Assembly: GCA_028824685.1 (NCBI GenBank)
Contig: JAPPCZ010000086.1
Span: 1-64,000 of the forward strand
DNA from: Candidatus Poribacteria bacterium
GTDB taxonomy: Bacteria > Poribacteria > WGA-4E > WGA-3G
Reading direction: 5' to 3'
Length of the DNA: 64,000 nt
Shown here: one piece after another, positions 26,003-34,385 of the stretch
Layout of the letters: each line of letters opens with the position of its first letter
Numbering within the stretch: the stretch's first letter is position 1
Position numbers and translations under genes: made by a program
Notes under the pieces: model-generated
Seen by the model: only the letters and a program-made list of their open reading frames with translations
The model's database searches: none
Told to the model about the DNA's origin: nothing

Positions 26003-26923
26003 ATGAAAATCGCATTATTAGGATCTGGTCAGTTGGCACTTTCAGTTGCGTGGGGTATCTGCCATTCGGAATTAGCACAAGAAGTTGTTTTTATTAGTAC
26101 TCAATCCAGCGGCAAACATGGGAATCGTAGTTCAAGAAATTCGCGTCCAATAGCCGATGGTGTGGAAGATCTTACGCTTGCAACTGCTATGAGTGCCAGT
26201 GATACTGCTGTTTCATTTACAGATTCCGGTGAAGAATTATCCGATTCTGACGTAGTTGTTTTGCTACCTGCATCCGTCCCCTTTGGTTTTCACTCGGCAC
26301 AAGCATTGAAAACAACGAATCTTTCCATAGCGCGTCAGGTTGTGCCGAAGGTGCTGGAGTGGACGCAAAATGCCAAAATTTTAGTCGCTATGCCTTTTGC
26401 CAACTATATATCGGCATGGATACATCAGACGCACGAGGCAGACAACGTAATTGGCGTTGCAAATGGTGTTTCCACGGCACATCTAAAATCAGAAATAGCA
26501 ACTCGGCTTGGATTGTCAGTGAAGGATGTATCCGCATTGGCAATCGGAAACGATGAAGTGACGTATCCGTTGCCGCAGTATTGCAGGATGAATGGTATCC
26601 CGCTTACGCAATTGATGGATGAATCTGACATTGAAAGTTTATCGGCAACCGTTGCTGAACGTTGCCCATATACTTCAGCGAGTGAATGGACTTTGGTAAG
26701 TCATATTCTTCAGGTGCTGTCAGCAATCAGTCTTGACAAGAAGCGGGTTATGAGTGTTGGCACACGAATTTCAACAGATACAACATCAGTATTTCTTAAC
26801 GTTCCATCAAAAATCGGTAGTGATGGTATAGAGCAGATTATTCCATTAGAATTGACAAATCCTCAACGCGAACAGTTTACGCAACTGGTTGCACAGAGTG
26901 CAGCGTCGCAGAATTTTGGTTGA
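26003..26923 (+). CDS. Malate/lactate dehydrogenase-like, active site altered
   Basis: The 306-residue protein follows the LDH/MDH layout. It has a Rossmann start (KIALLGSGQLALSVAWG), a VVLLPASVP loop, the ANGVSTAHLKSEIATRLGLS region and a C-terminal SVFLNVPSKIGSDGIEQIIP that matches the conserved VPxxIGxxGxE segment. However, where active enzymes have G-x-H-G-D with the catalytic His, this one reads IGNDEVTYPLP, and the D-x-x-R substrate-binding motif is also missing. It is probably not a 2-hydroxyacid dehydrogenase. It could bind a dinucleotide or act on a different substrate. It is only 11 bp from the 919-residue unknown, suggesting a shared role. Confidence 0.6.
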   Translation: MKIALLGSGQLALSVAWGICHSELAQEVVFISTQSSGKHGNRSSRNSRPIADGVEDLTLATAMSASDTAVSFTDSGEELSDSDVVVLLPASVPFGFHSAQALKTTNLSIARQVVPKVLEWTQNAKILVAMPFANYISAWIHQTHEADNVIGVANGVSTAHLKSEIATRLGLSVKDVSALAIGNDEVTYPLPQYCRMNGIPLTQLMDESDIESLSATVAERCPYTSASEWTLVSHILQVLSAISLDKKRVMSVGTRISTDTTSVFLNVPSKIGSDGIEQIIPLELTNPQREQFTQLVAQSAASQNFG

Positions 26924-27033
26924 ACCTAAGTTTTAAATATATGTTGAATGTGTAAAGTTTTGTCAAAGTCTTGTACCTCTTGTTGTAGGGGCGGGTCTCT
27001 GTCCCGTGGCTTATGAGATAAGTTGGAATTGAA

Positions 27034-27315
27034 ATGATCATATCTAACATTGGCGAGAAACGTTTTGGCTCAATTATGGGTGCAATTAATATCGAATTTG
27101 TACGGGATATACTTGTCGCACCTATTGCAAACACAGAGCATCATAGTCTTGCTGTTGTAATGCCAACAGTGGATACAAAAGATAAAATTGTACATATCAG
27201 AACTTATATCAATAAAGACGCAGCTATAAAGGCATATTATGACTTAATGGAGGCGATTGAAGATGGAGAACACGTTTGGGAAGCATCTGACGATTTAGCT
27301 GTTGATAAAAGTTGA
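27034..27315 (+). CDS. Small protein of unknown function
   Basis: A 93-residue soluble protein with a regular alpha/beta look (FVRDILVAPIANTEHHSLAV, then KDAAIKAYYDLMEAIEDGEH). I recognise no family. The start ATG has no strong ribosome binding site. Just upstream lies GTTGTAGGGGCGGGTCTCTG, another dispersed-repeat-like sequence. It is most likely real because of its balanced composition. Confidence 0.5.
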   Translation: MIISNIGEKRFGSIMGAINIEFVRDILVAPIANTEHHSLAVVMPTVDTKDKIVHIRTYINKDAAIKAYYDLMEAIEDGEHVWEASDDLAVDKS

Positions 27316-27342
27316 TTATGCGTATAGAGAGTAGTCGGGAAT

Positions 27343-27671
27343 CCAAATCAAGAAATCAACGGTATGAATGACGTTTAGTCATTCCCCCAAATCAACGCCA
27401 CATGCCTGTAGGCATCTGTCCAAATCAACGCCACATGCGCTTTTTGGCATTTGTCAGGGGCGGTATGTTGTCGCCTCAGTTTAGCCATCAGGATATGTCG
27501 TTCCTACGGAACTCAGAGGTTGGTAACATTTTTTCTATAAACATAGCGTCCCTACGGGACTAAACATAGATCGGTCTCAATTATAGCGCGTGTTGATCCA
27601 TATTTTTAAATAATTTGAAATTTCCTTAAGTTGACACTTATGGGTTTTGCTTTGCTCTACTTGACATACGA
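27343..27671. repeat. Cluster of family D, C and A repeats
   Basis: Family D hairpins, each with CAAATCAACGC and a short GCATxTG stem, lie at about 27349-27470. Family C copies lie at about 27496-27515 (GTTCCTACGGAACTC) and 27548-27565 (CGTCCCTACGGGACTAAAC). A degenerate family A arm (GGGTTTTGCTTTGCTCTAC) lies at about 27640-27660. No coding content is seen. Confidence 0.75.
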
Positions 27672-27707
27672 ATTTGATTTACATTTAGGTTGAGTTAAAT
27701 ATAGCAG

Positions 27708-28808
27708 ATGAGAGAAATATATCAAAAAATCCCAGAATTGATTGAATTGGATCAAGTCGGTGCTTACTGCACTGTTGTTGAGACCAAAGGTTCAACACCG
27801 CAGAAACCGGGGGCAAAGTTGTTGATCCTACCGGATTTGCGCAATATCGGTACGCTCGGTGGTGGCTGTGTAGAGGCAGAAGCACGCCGACAAGCGATTG
27901 GGTTAATGCAAGGTGGTACACCTCGGTTGCTTCAGTTTCAATTGGATAGTGATTACGGCTGGGACGATGGGCTTATCTGTGGTGGGAATATGAAAATCTT
28001 CATAGATTTGCCACAAACTCCTGCTGAGGCTGAGATGTTTACTCGCCTACAGGAACTTAACGCGGAGAAAGTACCACTCATTTGTGCAACCGTTGTAGAA
28101 AGTGAACAGCAAAGTGTAGATGTCGGCATGAAAATGATCTTTGCGACTAACGGTGAACGGATCGGCACATTGGGTAATTCAGATTTAGAAGCGGATGTGG
28201 AGAACCAAATTTCCACTATTCTTGAGGAAAACCGTGTAGGCATGTTCCAACAGAATGAAACTACGTCAGTTTTCCTTGAACCGCTTCAGCCGAGACCGAC
28301 TCTGCTTATTGCAGGGGCAGGACATGTCGGTCAAGCACTTTGCCATCTTGGTAGTTGGTTAGATTTTGATATTGCCATTATTGATGACCGTGCAGATTTT
28401 GCTTCAACTGAGCGGTTACCTGAAGCAGACGAAATTATCATCGGCGATATTGCAGAAGAACTGCGAAAATATCCGATTAATCATTTAACGTATGTAGTTA
28501 TTGTAACACGCGGACATCAGCACGATGAGTCTGCGCTTCATAGTGTCGTTGAATCGGATGCCCGGTACATTGGGTTGATCGGTAGCCGCAGAAAAATAAA
28601 ACTGATATTTGACGATCTGCTCGAGGTGGGTATACCGATTGAAAAATTGCAACGTGTTTATGCACCGATTGGGTTGGATATTAATTCCAAAACTGTGCCA
28701 GAGATAGCAGTAAGTATCGTTTCACAGTTAATTCAGGTGCGCAACGGTGGAGAAAAAGGGCAATCTTTTGAAGCACAGCCTGCTCGGATGCCTACCATTA
28801 AATTGTGA
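27708..28808 (+). CDS. XdhC/CoxI family molybdoenzyme maturation protein
   Basis: The 366-residue protein has the XdhC layout. The N-terminal domain carries GSTPQKPGAKLLI, GTLGGGCVEAEARRQA and LICGGNMKIFID, with the conserved Cys residues. The C-terminal Rossmann domain starts RPTLLIAGAGHVGQAL and has IVTRGHQHDESAL and YIGLIGSRRK. XdhC proteins bind molybdenum cofactor, help its sulphuration and deliver it to xanthine dehydrogenase-type enzymes. No molybdoenzyme gene is in the window, so the client is elsewhere. The following small gene starts 8 bp later. Confidence 0.9.
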   Translation: MREIYQKIPELIELDQVGAYCTVVETKGSTPQKPGAKLLILPDLRNIGTLGGGCVEAEARRQAIGLMQGGTPRLLQFQLDSDYGWDDGLICGGNMKIFIDLPQTPAEAEMFTRLQELNAEKVPLICATVVESEQQSVDVGMKMIFATNGERIGTLGNSDLEADVENQISTILEENRVGMFQQNETTSVFLEPLQPRPTLLIAGAGHVGQALCHLGSWLDFDIAIIDDRADFASTERLPEADEIIIGDIAEELRKYPINHLTYVVIVTRGHQHDESALHSVVESDARYIGLIGSRRKIKLIFDDLLEVGIPIEKLQRVYAPIGLDINSKTVPEIAVSIVSQLIQVRNGGEKGQSFEAQPARMPTIKL

Positions 28809-28816
28809 GGGTTGAG

Positions 28817-29158
28817 ATGAATCATATAAATTTGGATAAGGATAAATCCTATACGCTTGCTGAAGTCGTAGAGTTTGTGCAGACAACGCTTGAGGCAGTC
28901 AAAGAAAAATCTGAACATTGTGAATTCCAATTTACACCAACAGATGTTTATTGGTTGTTGCATGATATGCTTGGGTATGTAAACCATAATGTTACAGGTG
29001 AATTTGCTTTGCGGCGTGTGGACAAAGGAACTTACCGTGTGCAATATAGGACTGAAGAAGTACAGAAACAGAGAGCGGCAAGAAAACTGGAAGATGAGGT
29101 GCGTCAAACGGCTGAGTATTTAGAAAAGTTAACGGGACGCCGCCCTCCGTGGGGTTAA
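28817..29158 (+). CDS. Small conserved-looking protein of unknown function
   Basis: A 113-residue acidic/basic helical protein beginning MNHINLDKDKSYTLAEVVEF and ending in a Lys/Arg/Glu-rich helix and RRPPWG. I recognise no family. The ATG at 28817 follows GAGGGTTGAG; a GTG at 28805 that overlaps the XdhC stop is an alternative. It is probably cotranscribed with the XdhC gene upstream. Confidence 0.55.
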   Translation: MNHINLDKDKSYTLAEVVEFVQTTLEAVKEKSEHCEFQFTPTDVYWLLHDMLGYVNHNVTGEFALRRVDKGTYRVQYRTEEVQKQRAARKLEDEVRQTAEYLEKLTGRRPPWG

Positions 29159-29200
29159 TTTGTCCGTTGCTTATATAAAGACTTTAAGGGAGTATATTTC

Positions 29201-30097
29201 GTGAATCAGGAACAAAAGGTAACAGTTGAAGATATTGAAATGTCCGTAGATGATTTAGATGCTGAAAAAGCTGCTGACATCTTTGAGGCGCATGGATGTC
29301 TTGTCGTGCGGGGTCTTATGAATCCCTATATTAAGGCGATCCATGAGGATATTGAGTCTGCCGCTGCTGAATCGTTATCGCTACTTGACGAGGCACAGCA
29401 GATTGTTGAAGGATGGCGTACACCGAATGGTACGCTTTTCATTCCTGCGCCACAAGGATATGATCGTGATAAGCAGATTATGGTGTTGGCAGTGAACTAT
29501 CAGTCAAGCGCGGCATTCTTCCATTCTGCTTTTGATGAAAATGCTATAAGTATCGTTGAGGCGATATTAGGACCGAACGTTGAAATTTTCGGGAATGGAC
29601 AGTGTCTCTATAAAGAACCGGTCGGTGGACATCCGAAGCACCTACATCAAGATTCTGCTTACTTTGAACATCGCTATCAGGGACCTGTCGGTATTTTGAA
29701 TTATGTTGTGGATACTGACCTTGTGAACGGTGCATTATACGTGGTGCCGGGATCACATCGCCTTGGACAACTGAAGCATGTAGATACTTTCTCGCATCTC
29801 GGTTTGGAAGAGGATGAGTGGCCCTGGGAGAGCGCACTTCCTGTTGTTGGTAAAGCAGGGGATTCAATCTTTTTTAATGTCAAAACGGTGCACGGTTCTA
29901 AACAGAATATGTCGGACAAACCGCGTCCGGTTTTCATCAATCGTTATCGTCGGACAGATGACTTTGTGATTATTGGTGGGACAACAACTACAAATCGGGC
30001 GGAGGCAGAGAAGCGAGCTGCGGCAGCAGAGGAAGCGAAGAAATCTAATAGTGATCGTGGTTTGATGGTGCGAGGTTTCCGTCCATATTCTGCATAA
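29201..30097 (+). CDS. Phytanoyl-CoA dioxygenase (PhyH) family protein
   Basis: The 298-residue protein is a non-haem Fe(II)/2-oxoglutarate oxygenase of the PhyH family. The iron-binding H-x-D is in HLHQDSAYFEHR, the distal His in TVHGSKQNMSDK, and the 2-oxoglutarate-binding Arg is probably in VFINRYRRTD. GALYVVPGSHRLG is also a family hallmark. The substrate is unknown. Translation starts at GTG 29201 with AAGGGAG upstream. A bidirectional terminator follows at 30117. Confidence 0.88.
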   Translation: MNQEQKVTVEDIEMSVDDLDAEKAADIFEAHGCLVVRGLMNPYIKAIHEDIESAAAESLSLLDEAQQIVEGWRTPNGTLFIPAPQGYDRDKQIMVLAVNYQSSAAFFHSAFDENAISIVEAILGPNVEIFGNGQCLYKEPVGGHPKHLHQDSAYFEHRYQGPVGILNYVVDTDLVNGALYVVPGSHRLGQLKHVDTFSHLGLEEDEWPWESALPVVGKAGDSIFFNVKTVHGSKQNMSDKPRPVFINRYRRTDDFVIIGGTTTTNRAEAEKRAAAAEEAKKSNSDRGLMVRGFRPYSA

Positions 30098-30116
30098 GAT
30101 GAACAATTCAATTTGT

Positions 30117-30145
30117 AAAACCGTTCCATCACTGGAACGGTTTTT
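30117..30145. terminator. Bidirectional rho-independent terminator
   Basis: A perfect stem AACCGTTCCA (30119-30128) with TGGAACGGTT (30133-30142), a 4-nt loop, A residues before it and T residues after it. It lies between the ends of two convergent genes and can serve both. Confidence 0.9.
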
Positions 30146-30153
30146 CTTTTGGT

Positions 30154-32409
30154 TTACGGTTTGATATCCCAGATCAGCACCGTCCCATCTGAACTTCCAC
30201 TGGCAAGTGTGCGTCCATCAGGACTAAGCGCAAGGGAATTCAACCCACTATGTCCAGAATAAGTTGATTTGATCTGTTGTGTGCTCATGTCCCAGAAATG
30301 GATTGTTCCATCACTGTTTCCATTTAGAAGTGTTTTTCCATCAGGGCTGAAAACGAGTGAAGTGACCGCGCTACGTCCCCATAAAGTAACATTAGGTGGG
30401 TCATCTTTTTTACGTGGTAGACCTGGCGGATCTGTGAAGAGATCGTTTCCAATAAGAGAAGTTTTGTGATTGCCTGTGGTTGGATTCCACAAATGGATAG
30501 AGCCACTACGACATCCAGTGGCAAGCGTTGATCCATCAGGGCTGAAAGTAACGGTTAGAATACCTTCTGTATGTCCTTCAAGTGTGGCTATAAGTTTTCG
30601 GTTGTGTACATCCCATAGACAGATGGTTTTGTCTGAACTCCCACTCGCAAGAGTACGTTCGTCTGGACTCAAAGCAATAGAAAGTACATGGTCCTTATTT
30701 CCTTTGAGTGTCGCCTTGTCGTGCCCAAAGATTGCCCCTCGCAAACCATGAAAGAACGAGTCACGCGCTTTGGTTTTGGCATTCCAGAATCGAACCTTTC
30801 CATCCAAACTGCCACTTATAAGCGTTTTGCCATCTGAATTGAAAACAATACTGTTTGGATGGCGCGGAATGCTCCTTCCAAATGCTTTACCGTGCCCTTT
30901 AAGTGTAACCTGATATTTGCCCGTAGTTGCATCCCATAAAAGGATTTCAGCTTTTGAAGCAGAACTCTGTGTACTAATACTTAAACTTGCAAGTGTTTTT
31001 CCATTTGGAGAAAAGGCTACGGATTGTATCCATAACGGATATGGGTGACCAGTAAATACTTGTTTGACATTGCCTGACGATACATCCCACAGTCTTATGT
31101 TTTCTCTCTCATATCCACTGGCAAGCGTTTGTCCATCAGGGCTGAACACTATAGAATTTACCACGGGTTTGTGCGCGGGCAAGAAGTGCCGAAGACCGCA
31201 TTTTTGAACATCTGTGGTGTCTATATTGAATAAAAAGATACCGGATTCATTTCGCCAAACCTTCCCTCTTGCAGCGAGCGTACGTCCATCTGGACTAAAC
31301 ATGAGATAATAGAATGTCCCATTTTCAGTTAGTATAAACTTAGGTTGTGCAGTTTCAGGATCCCAAAGCGCAATTTCGCCATCACTTGCGACTGCAAGGG
31401 TTTTCCCATCGGGACTAAACGCCATAGATCCAGCACTTCTTCTGGGAAAGTTCACCAACTTTGGTTTGCCATTGGCAATTGCCAGCATTTTTACATACTT
31501 TGCATCTGCGGTAAGTGTGTTCTTCAGTTTGCCTGTTTGTGTATCCCATAGCTGAACCTTATAGTCATTCCGACTCGCAGTTGCGAAGGTTTGTCCATCA
31601 GGAGATAGCGCATAAGGACGTCTGAAAGTGCGTTCAAGCCCCAACCTCATTTTGATTTTGCCGGTATTCGTATCCCAAAACCGCACCTCGTCTCCGTTTC
31701 TACTTAAGCCGTAGAGAGCACTTCCATCAGGATTGAAGACAATATTTCTGACATCTGTTGTATCCTCCAAGCTTACTTTAAACTTCGCCGTTTTGATATC
31801 CCAAAGCCGAACCTTTTTTCTATTACTACTCGCTAATGTCTTGCCATCAGGACTGAACATCATACTCATTACAGAATTATCTGGAGTAGAAATCATACGA
31901 TTTGTTCCGTTTTCAATATTCCATATCCGAATTGTCTCAGTGTAACCTGTACTGGCAAGCATTCGCCCATCGGCACTAAACGTAACAGAATTACCACTTC
32001 TTGTGAAACCCTCAAATGTCGTTTTGAGTTGATTGGTATGCAAATCCCATAACTCAACCTTCCTGTTTCGCGGAAGTGCGTAAGTTTGGAAATCGGGACT
32101 CAAAGCAATTTTATTTATACCTATGACGTTTGCGGGTGATAGGCTAATCTCTTTTCCTGTCCTGACATTGTAAACCCAAATACCGATTGAAGTCATGACT
32201 GCAAGTTGCGTGCTATCGGGTGAAAAATGATACGATCTCCCTTTTCCGATAGTTGTGACATAACTTTCATAGTTACTCATTTTTCCTTTGCCGAGTCTTA
32301 GCTTTGCACCTTCTGGCAATTCCCAGCGGGTGTAGTCGTCTGCGAAGGTCGGAGAGAGAAAAGTCATGGTAAGTAGTAGTATTAAAATAAAAACAAGTAT
32401 AGGTCTCAT
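30154..32409 (-). CDS. Secreted WD40 repeat protein
   Basis: The 751-residue protein has a cleavable signal peptide (RPILVFILILLLTMTFLSPT, cleavage near TFADD). It then has about 15 WD40 units of the form FSPDGKTLAS ... IRLWD, enough for two propellers. The first mature segment, DYTRWELPEGAKLRLGKGK followed by SIGIWVYNVRTGKE, matches the segment that opens the WD40 region of the sigma factor fusion at 51466 (DYTQWALPDGVSARLGKGK, SIGIWIYDVRPGKE). The two are therefore paralogous modules. WD40 propellers bind proteins or ligands; no enzyme motif is present. Location: periplasm or outside. Confidence 0.88.
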   Translation of the reverse strand: MRPILVFILILLLTMTFLSPTFADDYTRWELPEGAKLRLGKGKMSNYESYVTTIGKGRSYHFSPDSTQLAVMTSIGIWVYNVRTGKEISLSPANVIGINKIALSPDFQTYALPRNRKVELWDLHTNQLKTTFEGFTRSGNSVTFSADGRMLASTGYTETIRIWNIENGTNRMISTPDNSVMSMMFSPDGKTLASSNRKKVRLWDIKTAKFKVSLEDTTDVRNIVFNPDGSALYGLSRNGDEVRFWDTNTGKIKMRLGLERTFRRPYALSPDGQTFATASRNDYKVQLWDTQTGKLKNTLTADAKYVKMLAIANGKPKLVNFPRRSAGSMAFSPDGKTLAVASDGEIALWDPETAQPKFILTENGTFYYLMFSPDGRTLAARGKVWRNESGIFLFNIDTTDVQKCGLRHFLPAHKPVVNSIVFSPDGQTLASGYERENIRLWDVSSGNVKQVFTGHPYPLWIQSVAFSPNGKTLASLSISTQSSASKAEILLWDATTGKYQVTLKGHGKAFGRSIPRHPNSIVFNSDGKTLISGSLDGKVRFWNAKTKARDSFFHGLRGAIFGHDKATLKGNKDHVLSIALSPDERTLASGSSDKTICLWDVHNRKLIATLEGHTEGILTVTFSPDGSTLATGCRSGSIHLWNPTTGNHKTSLIGNDLFTDPPGLPRKKDDPPNVTLWGRSAVTSLVFSPDGKTLLNGNSDGTIHFWDMSTQQIKSTYSGHSGLNSLALSPDGRTLASGSSDGTVLIWDIKP

Positions 32410-33027
32410 AACCTTATTCCCCTAATAGTATTTTTACACCATAACCTAAGTTCCCGCCTATAAATGAAAAACATCATCGGCACGGTTACTAAGGAAAGTG
32501 CAATTCACTGTTCCTATACATACCGCTCCGCATGAAGATTAAATAAATATTTCGGTAATTTCTTTAGTCCCGTAGGGACACTATGTAAAAAATATGTCGT
32601 TGGCATACACATATCGTCCCTACGGAACTGAAGATCACTTAAAATGTTCCGAATATGCATAATGAAAAATTACCCCAATAATAAATTAATCTTCATACGG
32701 GACTAAAGAGATGAGGTCGTCCGCGCAGCTATAAACATATCGTCCCTACCAAATCAACGCTATGAATCATGGCGAATGCCATACGCGCATTCGTCTTATG
32801 GCATTCAGCGGGACTGAAGATCACTTAGAATGTTCCGAATATGCATAATGAAAATTACCAAATTAACAAATTAATCTTCATCTGGAGCGGAAGAACGAAC
32901 TAACTTTTTCTATAAACATATCGCTCCTTCTGGAGCGAAAGACTGGACACTCTAATTATGACAGAACCTATGGGTTTTCAATAGGTAGCGACTTAGGATA
33001 TCATAAACCTTGATTCCTGATTTTGGG
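32410..33027. repeat. MITE-like elements with nested C and D repeats
   Basis: A family E element spans 32532-32696: its left end is ATGAAGATTAAATAAATATT then TCGGTAATTTC, and its right end is the inverted AAATTACC...TTAATCTTCAT. It contains family C palindromes. A second unit runs to 32881 and ends AATTAATCTTCAT. Inside this unit the C palindrome CGTCCCTAC/GGGACTGAAG (32741-32749 and 32810-32819) is split by a 60-bp family D hairpin at 32750-32809. More C-type copies (ATATCGCTCCTTCTGGAGCG) lie near 32926-32945. No gene is seen. Confidence 0.8.
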
Positions 33028-33447
33028 CTAACCCATCTGATACAGCATGAGATAGATAAGGACACCTGTCACTGAAACATATAGCCAGATCGGAAGGGTG
33101 ATTTTTGCGATGCGGCGGTGCTTTTCAAACCTCTCACGCCATGCCAAGTAGAGCGTGCGTAACGCCAATGGCACGATTGCGAATGCCAAGATTATGTGCG
33201 AAATCAAAATCGTAAAGTAGACTGGACGTATCCATCCTTGTTGTGTAAACTTGGTTGACCCTGCATTTGCGTGATATATACAATAACTAATCAGAAAAAG
33301 CACGGATACAGCAAATGCAGCAAGCATACACTTTTTGTGCGCTGCAATTTTCCGTTGCCGAATTAGGACATAACCTACTGTCAACAGGATAGCGCTGATT
33401 GAATTTAAAGTTGCATTGACGGTTGGTAAATCTGAAATCTCAAGCAC
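33028..33447 (-). CDS. DUF420 family membrane protein
   Basis: The 139-residue protein has four membrane helices and the DUF420 pattern, with conserved His residues in AAHKKCMLAAF, CIYHANAG, ILISHIILA and EKHRRIAK. DUF420 proteins are often found near haem-copper oxidase genes. I take the GTG at 33447 as the start because AAAAGGAGTAAAC precedes it; a longer frame from 33537 would overlap the upstream dioxygenase gene. It is the last gene of a minus-strand run with two PhyH genes. Confidence 0.82.
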   Translation of the reverse strand: MLEISDLPTVNATLNSISAILLTVGYVLIRQRKIAAHKKCMLAAFAVSVLFLISYCIYHANAGSTKFTQQGWIRPVYFTILISHIILAFAIVPLALRTLYLAWRERFEKHRRIAKITLPIWLYVSVTGVLIYLMLYQMG

Positions 33448-33460
33448 GTTTACTCCTTTT

Positions 33461-34360
33461 CTATCGGGGCCAGCGGTATGCCTGAACGCCTTTGGAATTT
33501 TCCAGTGCAAACTCCCACCGTTTACACCATGTTCCATAATCAGTCTGGCAAGCCTCTGGACGCAAGCGGCTCCGCATCAGAAACGCAGGATAGTAGGGTC
33601 TGCCCGTTGGCTGATAAACATCATGATAACGGAGATCAAAACTCCATCGGACAGTCTCAGATTCATTCGGTTTTGCACTGTGGAGTGTGTAATTGTGGAA
33701 TAGAATAACACCACCTGCCCGTATCGGCAATACCTTCGGTGTAAGGTTTGGTGGTTGATGTTCAGGTAGAACCACTAATCCGGCATCGTTCCAAGTGTGC
33801 GTGAACAACCCCATTTTATGACTGCCCGGTAGCACTTGTAGACACCCGTTTTCCAACGTTGCATCCACAATCGGTATCCAGATAGTTAACATAAAATATG
33901 GGTCGATATCGGGCCAACAGACGCCTGCGTCCTGATGCCAAGGTGTCGGATGACGTTGCCAAGGTGTCGGATGACGTTGCGCATCTCGTTTCGGCAAGAC
34001 AGCGCGGATATGTTGAATAGGATTGCACACAATCTCAGAACCGACAAAAGATTCAGCAAGGTCAAGGATTTTCGGGTTTTTGAGAAAGTTGAATGTCGCT
34101 TCCCCACGCGCACGCATGATATCTAAATCTCCAGTTACTTCTGATGCCTCAGCAGCGAGATGTAGCAGCCGCTCGGTAAAAGGTTTATCGGCATAAGTAG
34201 AGGTAACTTTTCCTTCCTTGTGCAATGTTTCAGCGCGTTCAGCGATAATTTCTGAGTATTCTGTTACCACAGGACCTAAATCATTCTCGTCTAACACATC
34301 TTCAAGTAGTAAATATCCGTTGTCATGAAAAAATGAAACTTCAGATTCGGTTAAGCGCAT
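33461..34360 (-). CDS. PhyH family dioxygenase with active-site duplication
   Basis: The 299-residue protein is a PhyH-type Fe(II)/2-oxoglutarate oxygenase. The iron site H-x-D is in PTPWHQDAGVCW, the distal His in LFHNYTLHSAKPN, and CLQVLPGSHKMG is the family loop. Directly before the HQD site a 21-bp unit is repeated in tandem, giving QRHPTPW twice. The second copy leads into the normal H-Q-D, so the iron ligands are kept but the loop is seven residues longer than expected. AAGGAGAA precedes the ATG. It lies 25 bp downstream of another PhyH gene, so the two are cotranscribed. Confidence 0.88.
   Translation of the reverse strand: MRLTESEVSFFHDNGYLLLEDVLDENDLGPVVTEYSEIIAERAETLHKEGKVTSTYADKPFTERLLHLAAEASEVTGDLDIMRARGEATFNFLKNPKILDLAESFVGSEIVCNPIQHIRAVLPKRDAQRHPTPWQRHPTPWHQDAGVCWPDIDPYFMLTIWIPIVDATLENGCLQVLPGSHKMGLFTHTWNDAGLVVLPEHQPPNLTPKVLPIRAGGVILFHNYTLHSAKPNESETVRWSFDLRYHDVYQPTGRPYYPAFLMRSRLRPEACQTDYGTWCKRWEFALENSKGVQAYRWPR
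33938..33979 (-). repeat. In-frame 21-bp tandem duplication at PhyH active site
   Basis: Two identical adjacent 21-bp copies (plus-strand unit beginning CCAAGGTGTCGG and ending GACGTTG). They insert seven residues immediately upstream of the iron-binding HQD. Confidence 0.93.
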
Positions 34361-34385
34361 TATTGTGTTCTCCTTGTGTTATAGT

